From positions 4,776,485 through 4,840,484 of the forward strand of contig NC_087066.1 in NCBI RefSeq assembly GCF_963678635.1: a DNA stretch of 64,000 nt, written 5' to 3'. Below, piece after piece: positions 10,301 to 22,300 of the stretch (position 1 is its first letter; each line of letters opens with the position of its first letter). Made by a program: the position numbers and the translations under genes. Origin of the DNA: Symsagittifera roscoffensis (Eukaryota > Xenacoelomorpha > Acoela > Convolutidae). The notes under the pieces are model-generated. The model was not told where the DNA came from. It did not search any database and saw only the letters and a list, made by a program, of their open reading frames with translations.

Positions 10301-13300
10301 TCTAAGTTAAAGTCTGTTTTCTATTCTTATTCGTATTCAAGTTCTTATTACTTTTTCATTTTTCCACAGATTTTAAACCGAGTCGACCTTTTGTATATTA
10401 GACTTAGACAGACATCATCTGGTGCATAATCCATTTTCCTCAAAATTGCGATTTTATTGCTTTTTTAGTGGGGATTTTTCAATTCCCAAGGCTGTATAGC
10501 ATATTTTTTAATCAACCTCTTTGAAGCGGCAAATCTTTTTTCCCAGTTTTCAAAGCTCTTTAAGTGGTAAATATTTTTGTTATTGCCTTTGTTTTTTCCG
10601 TTGCGTAATTTTGTCTCCCTTTTTGCTAGCGGCTAGCGACAGCTCTTCAACTTCCTCACGTGAAAACATTCCAGCGACGTCTCAAGATTTATTTGAGTTC
10701 TCATCAATTTTCGATCAGTCAGCAAGACTACCTGGTCCTTGTATCAACAAAATAACACAATTGCGATTACCTTATGAAGTTACACCACCATCTAATAACT
10801 TACCTTTTGACAACAACAATACTTTGGGTCATTTTTTTCCTCCAAGTTGTAGCAAATCGAAGTCGTATAACTCGATAGAAGCGTTGCCGCCTGAAACTTA
10901 TCAGCCGAGAAATCATTATTCGAAAAGAGGAAGGCGTTTTGTTTCCAAATCACAGACTACAGATGAAGGATGGTCGGCATTGTTGCAGAAATCTGTTAGC
11001 AGTTACTGTTTAACTGAAGGTGAAACGTGTGCTGAAATTGAGGTGAGACGAGAACTCCAGACAATGTTTTATTTGCTTCATTTTATGCATACCAGATTTG
11101 GTAGAAATAGCAGACCAAATTGAGGACTTAATTGCTTTCCAATTCAGTAGGTTTTTGTAGACCATGTCAGGTTTATAGTCCCGATGAGAAGAAAGTTTGA
11201 CAGTTTTTATAACATGAAGAAAAGTCTTCTGAAGTAGTTTCATGGGCGATTATCAACAGTTATTATTGAAATTTGAAGACGTTAAAGTTTCAGTTGTAGG
11301 CGAAGCCTGATAGGCGATTTTCAACAATTGTAGTTGAAATTTAAATTGAATGCTCAAGTATCTCATATAAGCTCTACGAATATTGCTTCCATGTACATCA
11401 AGAAGAAACAGACAATGAATCTTTTTTTTTCAGAATTACATTGCCCACTGAAAGTTTTGTCCGCAAGCGATGCTGAAGCTTGCCACCTGAAGTATCAAAT
11501 TTTAAATGCTTCTGCTTCAAAAAGGATCCAAAAAAATGATCGAAAGTTGCATTAGTGTCAAGAAAAAAGACTAAATGTTTTGCCTGGCCATACTGTTTCT
11601 GTTTCGTTGACTCGTTCTCGTTTCTGCAGAAGCGAACTGTTACGTATCGTTTCGGTTTTACTTAATTTTTCATTCATGATATATTGCGACACTTCACTCG
11701 GTTTTTTATTAGACTTGGTAATTCTGAAGTCTTCATGAACATATTAAGACTGTTAAATGTATCAGAAATCCTCGGGCTAAATAAAAATAGTTTGAAACAA
11801 ATGAATCAGAAATCTTGGAAATGGAACCTTGAAAATTTTATCCGTAATATTCTATGCGACTTGCACAATAGTTATATACATAGATCATTGTTTATTCGCT
11901 TAGTTGATTTAACTTCTACTGTGGTATATTTTGAGTAAAATTGAATAAGTTATATTAGTTGATCAAATTTTTTAAACGAAGTTTCAACGGTTGGGCGACA
12001 GTTCTTACGCGGCGACAAATCGTAACAAGGCATTGAAAACTAGCGACTGCTTGCTCCTTTGCACGCTTTTTTCGACAAAAGGGATATAGGTGCGCATGAA
12101 TCAGTGTTTGTCGCTTAACCTACAGTTAATAGTTGTCGCCTGTTACGAATTGTGGCCTGTCGCGAATTGTCGTTTGTTGCGTTTTGTAATTTGTTACGAA
12201 TTGCCGTTTACGAATTGTCGATTGATACAAATTGTCCTGTGTTACGAATTGTCGTTAATTAAAAATTGTTGCCTCATGCATTTCAACATCCTTTTCTGTG
12301 TGAATTTATAAAAGAGTAGTAGTTTAACATAATGTTGTCTGTGTTGCAGACGAGTGGGCAGAATATGAAGCAGGATGAGCAAATGGACTGCAAGTGGAGA
12401 GTGCAGCAGAAGATGGCATCTGAGAAGAGTGAGCTGGAGAAGCGACTTCTCCAATTAGAGGTAACAGCACACCTCTCTTCACTGTCAATCACGCAAGCAA
12501 TTGATTGTTTTCTTCAGTCAGTGTGATCGGAACAATCTGTGAGAATTGCTTTGCACATCAACGGACAAGAGTTGTTGTTCCGACCACTCTCAGAGAGTGG
12601 AAAGAAACTTAGGATTCGGATCGGTTTTTTTTTGTAGCCAATTTTCTATCTCAAGAAAAGTTCGTAGGGGTTCAAGTGTAGTATTATTATTACATCAAAG
12701 ACACGTGTTCTAATTTTTTTGTTTCTATTTGATCTAAAAAATTTTAAGGCCGTATAATTTTTACTTTGAAATTGTACTTAAGTTTTTTTTTCAAAAAATA
12801 AGTAAGTTTTTTTGTTTCCTTGCGTTCATTGCCTTTTCCAACTGTCTGTTGGCTATGTTTTTTAAATGCTTCCATTTTGTCGCTTTTTGACATTTTGATC
12901 GACATTGCGGATCTCAGCTCATTTTCACTCGCATACACTTTTCTGCGGAATTTAAAAAATCGCCCATTGATCCAGTTTTCTCAAAATGGGCTGGTTTTGG
13001 CAATCATAAAAAAATTTGGAAATTCAAAAAGCTTTAAGGTTGTTTTCTTTTTACGCGACGTCGCATTGCATTCATTTACTCTGTTCCAATTATCTGTTGG
13101 CTATGTTTCATGCTTGATATAGTTTCTTCAAATGGAGTATTTTCGCTTTCTGTATTTGGAGCATAAAGAGGAATCATTAGGTGGCAATGGATTTGAATTA
13201 TTGAGTCAGTTGGTGTCTTTTGACAGCCTGTCAAGTTACTCTACGTGTTGTCTCGATAAAACTTATTTCTATCGGACAATAATTTATTCGTCTGCTAATG

Positions 13301-16300
13301 ACGTTTCCATCCCTGGAAAATTATTATATTATTCCAGGTGGGAAATTTATATTTTTCAACTGAGAGTTCCGTGATATCATGACATCCATTGTCTATGTTG
13401 ATAGCTCCGGGGAGGAAACAGGAATTGATAATTACATGATAAATCGGTCTGGATAGAAAAAAAAACATCAAAATGGCAATTTTCAGCGTGATGATAATTA
13501 CATGTAGCTTTTCTTTCACTTTCTTGTGTACTTTTGTGCTTTTTACGGTGTTTTATAATCAAAGAGAGCGGCTCTATAGACAATCTCTGTTTTTAATGAC
13601 TGACGAGTTTTTCTGATGTAGCACTAAGCGCGACTGAAGTTGAAAGATTGCTTTGATGATACTGCTCTTTTTCTAATTTTGTTCAATCAAAGCTTATATC
13701 AGCAAAAGCAACTTTGCTCAATTGTCGAGCACAAACAGTTTGTTTTTAATGGCACGAAAAATCAAAGGGTTATAACCAGAAAAAAACTAGTACTGAAATA
13801 GATATTTTTTGCAGTTAACCGAGTAGCAATTTTTTGCAGGTTTTCCTCAGGTTGACGATAGGAAATAAACAGTTTCAATGTGAAAGTGCTTTTTATTACT
13901 GTTGAGATTTGCAAGAGTATTGCGACCGGATAGCAAGGTTTAAATTGATCAGCGAGTGAAAATGTTGGAATTTTTTTTGGTCGTTTAGTTTTTTCCGGCT
14001 TTGTGGATTCCGACACTTCTTTTGTCTTTTGGCTAGCCTATCATGCTGTGTTTGCGTTCGAATGTGCTCGCTGTCCGACTTGACTGCAAGCCAAACTTAA
14101 ATGTAAGATGTGTTTCGGATCACTTTTTTGAAGAGTTTTTGTTAGCTTGAACAAATTGCAGGGTGTAGTCCTGCCATTTGTGGCGACGATTCGTCGCGCG
14201 AAAAGTCCACCGCGTGACGGGGGTACCGCTGGATTCTTTTTAAAATGGTTGGTTGTTTTTTTGAGGGCCTGCTTCAAAATCCAGGTGGCTGAGAAGCCCC
14301 ACACTTCTAAGCTAGTCCAGCATGTTTGGGAAGGGTGTTAAAGGTAGGTTATTTTTAAAATGGAACAGCTCCTCTGCCTGTGTAATAATCAGTGTAATAA
14401 CTGGGGTTAATTTTGTTTAGAGAGAGAAGAGTAGTCTGCAGAGTGAGTTGGAGACTAGGCTGGAGAGTCAGGCGCAGAGGTACGAGGAGAGGATCACAGA
14501 ACTGCATGCAGTCATATTCGACATCAACAAGCGATACGACCAACTGCATGGAGACACCATCAGGTAGCTACTATTTAGACCGCCTCATTTCATCCCAAAA
14601 TCAGTTCAAAGCCTAAATGAATTGCACATGAGAAAGAGACGCAAAGTATAAACAAAGTAAATTTTATTTACATTGGCAATGATGTTTTTTGTTTGAAGAA
14701 TCTTGAGTTTTCGTCACGTTTTATTCTGTTTTTTGGCGGTTTTAAATTAGGTTTTGTTTTAAGTTCACTCCAAATTCATTTGCTGAAAGAAAGGCGAATT
14801 ACTGTCTCCAACAAGAGAAACGAAAAGGCGCGAATAATCGAACTTGATTTTACTGCTACTGAACGAAATTAATTTTCATCATTTAAACAGTTCGGTTTTA
14901 CGTCTAGTGTTTTTTTTTTCATAAATCTTCACGCTTAGTTTTGTTTTTAGGTGGTTCGACTTATCATTTTTTCTAAGCTCACATTCTAATATATCTGCGA
15001 CTTGGATTTCGAAAATTTTGACCATCTTTTTTTTAGGTCAACCAAACTGATTTTCCGAGCTCTCCTAATGCCCCATAGAGACCGTAGATAGACCAAATTG
15101 TCTGTGCCGCAGGCAAATTTTTGAAAAAACTTTGGGCACTTTTTGGAAAATTTTGACAAAAAAATCGCGTTATTTTGCGCGTGCTCCCCCTCAAAGTAAG
15201 TATATATTGGCGCCCAAGGCGCCTTTAGAAAAATTTTAGGGTCGGTCGACCATAAATGGATTTCTTAAAATGTAGCAAATGGGGGACCCTTTGGGTCGGC
15301 AGGGGGTCGAATCCCTGATCGGGGGAGGGGGAGGGGCATCGGCCCCCCTGCCCCCCCCCCCCACCTAAATTTTACCAAAAATTTGTGTCAATCATAAATT
15401 GTTCTTAAAATTCAAAAAGCGTTAGGGACATACATATTTTTCGAAATTTTTTTCAGAAAGTTTTAGTTTTTAATTGTTAAGCTGAAGCCTAATTGTTGTG
15501 ATAAACTTATTAAATAGATAGATATGTCTCGACGAACCGGATAAACATCTTATCTTGGGTAGCCCTTGTCTACGAAGGGATTTTAGAGATCCGGTTGATG
15601 GAAATCGAAATTGACACAAACAGAATCAGATAAAGAAGATAAACCAGCTCATTTGAGAGTGGTTACGACAGCCAGAAAAGACACGAACAAATTCCCGGAT
15701 GTTATCCAGCTCATTTTAGAGCGGAAATGACAAAGAGAATTTGGAAATATCTTTAAACAAATCTACCAAAATCCAGCTCATTTTAGAGCGGAAACGACCA
15801 ATAATTCCCAGCAAGACAATTGAAATATGTCTCTCCACTGTACAGTATGTCAAAACGCTTTAACCAATCAATCGGTGAAATGCGTCGGTTGTCAAGCTTC
15901 TGCCCACTCTGCGTGTATTGGCCTCAACACTGCCGATAAGGTGGTTGGGCACATTGAATGGAGTTGCCCAGATTGTGGAACCTGTAAAAGAGATCTTTTC
16001 CGAGTTATTGATGAACGGCGACAAGAACTGTTCTCAATAAAGACTATGGCGCAAGATGTACACGAATTAAAGTCTGAGCTGCTATCGCTGAAGCAATATC
16101 GTGAACCAAGTAGTATAATTGAAAAGAACAAAACCAATTATGCTGGGGCAGCGAAGTTTAATCTGAATTCTTCGGCATTCATCAGAAATGCTCGTGAAAG
16201 TGTATCCTCAGAAGCTGGTAGCTCGAGGGTTACGAAGCGAAAAGGCTCCAAAGATAGAAATGACCGCAGACCAAAGAAACCACTAATTACGGGAGAAGTG

Positions 16301-19300
16301 GTAACAGAAGCACTCAAAGGTGTAGAGAAGCCACCACCACGACGCCATCTCTATGTTGGAAGAATAAAACAGACAAATGATGAAACTGATATAGTCGCAT
16401 GGTGTCAAAGTAAAGGATTTCCTCTGAATCATATCAGGGAAATAACAAAGGAAAATTCTCGCCACAAAAGTTTCCACTGTGTATTTGACGGCGAACATGC
16501 AACAATCATTGATCAACCTAATTCTTGGCCGGAAAATGTTGTAATAAACAGGTACTATCTTGATGCAGAAGCCAGAACCTGGCTCAGAACTTTGAAAAGC
16601 GACTGACTAAAATCAAACAAAAAACCCGAGTCTCAATCGAATGCTATGAAAGTTGGTGTAATTAATATACGTTCTCTAGCGAAAAAAGTAAATCAAATAC
16701 AGAGCATATTGGCTATAGAACAAGTTGATATCTTGATCATTACTGAAACCTGGCTTAAGCCGGATACGGAATATATTCTAAATCAGTGTATAGACTCTTC
16801 AAATGAATATCGATACCATCATGTTTCACGAACGGCTAAAATAGGTGGAGGTGTTGCCATAATTTCTCGCGAAGAACTACAGGGTGAAAGAATTTTAAGC
16901 CATCTCTCGGACGATGGTGATTTCTTGGTAATTACGGTCGTGACTAGAAAAGTCAAAATAACAATTGCAGCAATATATAGACCGCCGAGTGGAAATTATA
17001 ACGAGTTTTTTAATGAATTGACTGAAAATATTCTTGCCTCATCAATTGAAACCCAACTTCTCCTCCTGGGTGATTTTAATTTGGATCTAGAAAACAGACG
17101 TTGTGCCAAATCCAATACATTTTGTTCGATTCTACTGGAGTATAACCTAGAACAGATTGTTAAGAAAGCAACTCACGAATACGGGAAAATTCTAGACCTC
17201 ATAATTTGTTCAAACCCGGAATTGTGCTCACCCGTTAGAAATGAGCACGTTGAATACTCTGATCACCATCGTTGACGTTCACTTATGAAATCGCAATTCA
17301 ACGGAAGGATAAAACCAGATTGACTATTTATGATTGGAACAATACAGACTGGAAACATTTAGAGACGGAAATAGATCAGAATTTAATCTTGAATATGAAC
17401 ACCAATGACCCGAACGAGATGGCAGAGATTTTTATCGAAATTTTGCAGCTGCTGAAAACTGATTATGTGCCAACTAAGACCAAAGTTGTCAAAAACCGAT
17501 TTTGTAATTTTTACGATAAAGAGTTAGCAGACGTAAAACGAAAACGTAGAAAATTAGAACGAGTAATGCGTGTAAATCCTGGATTAGAAAACGAAACAGC
17601 TTTCAAGGAGTATTTAAAGAAATGTAAAGATCTGTTTAGAGAGAAGAAATTGATATATTTTTCCAGGCGCTTTGAGCTTTCAAATAGCCATTCGCTCAAG
17701 TTTCGTGAATTGAAACGCCTTGCTGGAGAAAAACAACAAAACGTTCTACCACTGATATACTCCAGTGATTATGAATTAGCTGAAAACTTCAACCAATTTT
17801 TCATTCAGAAGGTTAGAAATTTAGTGGCAAATGTTAAAAGTAATGGCATCTCGCCGCCACTCTTTGCTTTCACTGCAGTTTCTTCTTTCCAATTCCAATA
17901 TGTGACTATAGATGAACTAGAAGAAGCAGTAAGAATGGTTTCAAACGCGAACTCACGAGAAGATATACTGAAAACGATAGATATGAAAAGAATAGCACAC
18001 TCGTGGAAAGATTATTTCATCATTATGATAAACAATTGCATCGATCAGTCCAAATTTCCAAAATGTCTCAAGAGAGCGGTGATAACTCCTCTCTTAAAAG
18101 ACCACAAACTTGACCAAAACGTTTTAAATTCTTATAGACCAATAGCGAATCTGATGTTTATCAGTAAAGTTTTTGAAAGAATTTTATATAAACAGCTCGA
18201 TCAATACCTTAGCTCCTATAATCTTCTAGATGAACACCAATCTGCTTACAGGAAGCATTTTTCAACTGAAACGGCTCTGCTAAAAACTACAGATGATCTA
18301 CTGACTAGTCTCGACAACAAGAGACAGGTCATTTTGATAGCCCTTGACCTTTCAGCTGCATTTGATACCATTGATCATAAAACATTGAGAAAGATCATGA
18401 AAAATCGGATTGGAATGACGAATGATGCAGTGGATCTAATTCTTTCCTATCTAGAGAATCGGACTCAAATTGTTGCTATCAATGATGTTTTATGGAATTC
18501 TCAAGAACTCGAATTTGGAGTGCCTCAAGGTTCTCTTCTGGGACCCCTCCTGTTCTCAATCTACCTGACACCATTGACCGATATTATTGGCTCAACTAAA
18601 TATTCATACCAAGTGTATGCCGATGATACTACTTTATACTGTGAAATTAAAAATGAGAGTGAATTAGCAGAAATAGAAAGATCTCTGGTTATTATTTCGA
18701 ACTGGTTTTCGTCCATGGGGCTTATGTTAAATGAATCAAAAAGCCAAGTAATTAACCTAGCCACTAGTAAGTCAAAAGGTCTAACAAACGGTTCACTACT
18801 CATTGGAAATTCAACGGTTAAGCTGATGAAATCAACAGAAAACTCTGTGAAGTCTTTAGGTTGCCTCATTGACCGATCCTTGTCATTGAAAAAACAGATC
18901 GATTCCGTGTGTGGCGCCAGTTACCACAGTCTCCGGAAACTATACAGCATACGTTTCTACCTTGATTTTGAAAATAGAAATATGTTGGCAAGAATGCTAG
19001 TCTTAAGTCGATTAGACTACTGCAATAGCTTGTACTCGAGCTTACCAAATTATCTGCTCTACAAGTTGCAAAAAGTCCAAAATAGTGCCTGCAGATTTGT
19101 TTTCGGTTTGAAGAAGTCAACGAGTATTACTCCTTATCTACATGATCTACATTGGTTGCCCATAAAATCTCGAGTGATTTTTAAAGTCTTGACAATCGTA
19201 CACAAATGCATTTTCAATCCTCAAATCGTTCCGTCTTATCTGAGTAAATATTTTTCACTACAAAAAAGTTCCTCCCGTTTCAGTGAAAGGACCATGGTCA

Positions 19301-22300
19301 TTAAGAAACCACTGGTTAACACGAACTATGGAAAAAGGACGTTTAGATTTGCTGCCGCACACCATTGGAATAGTTTACCATGTAACCTTAAACTACCAAA
19401 TGAAACTGAATTTCGTAAACAGTTGAAAACGTATTTGTTTAACCAGTATTACTATGAGACTTGTTTCAGTTAAAGGTTGCTAAAATGACTGAAACTAGAA
19501 AGGTTGGAATTCAAAAGCTAAACGAAACCTTGCGTTTAAGAAATGTTCATGTTGAAACCAGGTTTCTCCCCAAAAGACGGATAATATTGAGCTCTGATAA
19601 GATCAAGAGAGTGACATATGCTGTTTTGGGATCATCGCTAGTTTAGGGGATTTTTCTGCCAGATTCCGTGACAGTTTCGTGCCCTGGTGGAACTCTCTCA
19701 ACCCTTTAGCGATCAGGTTCTCAATGATATGAAAAACTTGGATGTACAAACAGTGCTCATAATGGGAGGAACAAACAACCTGTTTGACCGTTCAGGGCGC
19801 CAGTCATTGGGAGCGACTGAAGTAGCCGAGGAGATGGAGAGTGCTATTTTTAGACTCCTTGACTGCAATTTCGAAGTTGGCGTCATGTCACTTATTAGCC
19901 GGGAAGGTAAACGCTCTCTTATCAGGAGAGTGAATAAATGCTACAGAAATCTAACGGCATGGTATAAAATCCCGCTCTTTAAAACTGTAAAGTTCAGCTA
20001 TCGGAGGCATGTTTGCGCAGATGGTCTTCACCCCACAGCAAATGGCGTGCGCGAACTTGCTAAGGACTTTTATGACGCCTTCAGAAGCATAGAAAATCCA
20101 ATGGCTGTGAAAAGAAGGCGACGACGATGAAACGCCCAGCTCATTTTAGAGCGGGTCCGATTTTTAACCATCTTCAAAGAACATTTTCTGTTCAAATCCC
20201 AGCTCATTTTAGAGTGGGTACGGCTATCGACAGACGCGAACTCATCTTTAGCGGAACGACTGATTATTCTTACGACAAAACTGGTTTTTAATTAAACTCA
20301 AACACCTTTGAATTCAAGAAATTGGTGTTGAAATAACAAATGTGATGATGATGATGATGATGAAGTCATTGTCACTTTAATGGATCGTGATCCTTATTTT
20401 TGTCCTTTTTTTTCAAAGTAAGTTTTGACATTTCGCGGTTTGGCTGTTTCTAAGTCAAGTTCTTTTTTTTAATAAAAAGGAAGGCAAACTCCACCATTGA
20501 ACCCCAAAAATGTGACGGTAACAAAATAGCTAATCGTTTTTTTTTTTTTCAAAATTGATTTACTGAGTTTTCTGATTTCCCAGCGGATAATTAAACTATC
20601 GTATTGACCCAGATTATTCTAACAGGGATAATTTTGAGAAAAAGTGTTATCGTAAGCAATTCTTTAAATTCAAAAAGCTTTAACGTTATCTATTTGCGTC
20701 GATGAAAGTCTCTCAGACTCTTATAAAGTCGTTCTGATTGTTTTTTTTTCAGGGAAAATCCTAAAATTTATTCAGGCAAACTCCACTGTCGAACAGCGAA
20801 TGTGTAAAATTCCCGAAAAACGTGATCATATTTTTATTTCAAAAATAGAATTTAATTATCAGATTTCCTAGCGAAATAAAAAGTTATTACCTTTGATTGT
20901 TCTAGAAGTTCAAAGATCTTTGAGGCCATCTATTTTTTCTGTAAAATGCAAAAATTGAGACATATTAGTATTTCTTTTCTGTTTACTTGCATTCATTGGA
21001 ACTTTTCCAACTGTCTGTTGGCTATGTTTTTTTTGTAGAAAAACGGCAGATTTAAAAAAAAATGTTTTTTTTTTTAAAACTTTTTTCTAACCATCTGTTG
21101 GTTATATTTTGAAAAAAATCATGTCATTCTTTTTTCTTCGGTTTTATATTGTTCATTGACACTTTTCCAACTGCCTGTCGGCTTTGAACGTGGTTCAAGC
21201 GGGCCAATGAACGTAGTGTAGATGCTTGGATAGGTCGTGATGCATTGTTTTAGCAGAAGAAAATAATCTTTGCAGCTACACCAAGAGTGCTTGTCTTATA
21301 AGAGCAGTCCACTTGTTTCCTATCTCAGTCGCGTTTTTTTTGTGTCTAAAATCTGCGAACAGCTCATAATCTTAGAGCCATTTAATAGCGTGTGGTTTTT
21401 ACGCAAAACTAAAACAACCGGGCTTTACTTGGTAGATTTTACACATGCTTGAAATCAACCGAGGATCGATCCCTCGTTATGGAAAATTTATTTTTCAAAG
21501 ATTGTTTTCCGCGCGTTCAGGGTCTTGAGAAGAATTTATTGTTTTCTCGTCTGTATTATTCGTTAGTGTTACAGCCTTTGTGAAGAAAATCGTTATCAAC
21601 AATGGCCGTTAAAAACCCACACTTTAAGTTGAGGTATAGGTTACTTGTATAGGTATCGATTAGGAATGAAAAAAGAAAACACTCAATAAAAACACAGATT
21701 CTCAGGTTACATATAAGGGTATACTCTTATTCATACTTACCAAATTAGGAAGCTAGTGAGACCTAGTAATGAGAAGATAACTGTGCAGGTTTTATGAATT
21801 GGTGCATATCTGAGGTAGATGAATGAAATGGTATCAAGTTTCAATACACAACATTCAGTTGCGTTTTTTAAAATAAAAAAGAACCTCTGTCATCTTTTGA
21901 CTACTATTATATGCTAGTGCGTATTTACTTTTGTTTGTTTATATTTACCACTTAGTTTGTTTTACCTGTATTGCTGATGTCTGTTTATTAAAACGTGTCC
22001 GTTTAGAGAGGAAGACGAGGAATTTTTGGAGGAGGTGGATGAGGAAAATGAAGACGCTGCATCCAATTCCAACTCTTCCTCTTCGGCCCCGCCCCCTTCA
22101 CACGTGATCAACCAATATTCCACTACTGCTGCCGCCCATCTCAATCTGATGAACAAACTCAACCCCCCTTCTTCTGTCCCCTCCCCCTCGTCTACTACCT
22201 CCCCCTGGGGGGTTAATCAACCCCAACGTCAACCCGCATCACATTTCAATCCCAGCTATTCTTCTACCGGTATGAGCAGTACTAATGCTAATGGTTTTAC

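Larger units (their letters stand above)
15520..20362 (+). mobile_element. CR1/L2-like non-LTR retrotransposon, nearly full length, in MCC intron
   Basis: Order: structured 5' leader, ORF1 (PHD finger plus RRM-like), ORF2 (APE endonuclease and reverse transcriptase), ORF3 (SGNH esterase), 3' UTR and a (TGA)7-like terminal microsatellite at 20342-20362. A short 3' microsatellite in place of poly(A), the LHDLHWLPI and WNSLP motifs, and the APE domain point to the CR1/L2 group. It sits in the host gene's sense orientation inside the intron 14564-22006. The 5' boundary is approximate and I could not find a convincing target-site duplication. It is not intact: ORF2 is shifted between endonuclease and RT, and ORF3 has one stop and one shift. 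The rest is well preserved, so insertion was fairly recent. Confidence 0.88.

Noticed and set aside
11434-11553. Exon-like open frame after a strong TTTTTTTTTCAG acceptor
   Set aside because: Its open frame needs a phase-1 partner, whereas the preceding exon ends in phase 0 and already fits the next exon at 12350. It could work only with an alternative donor at about 11021; kept out as unproven.
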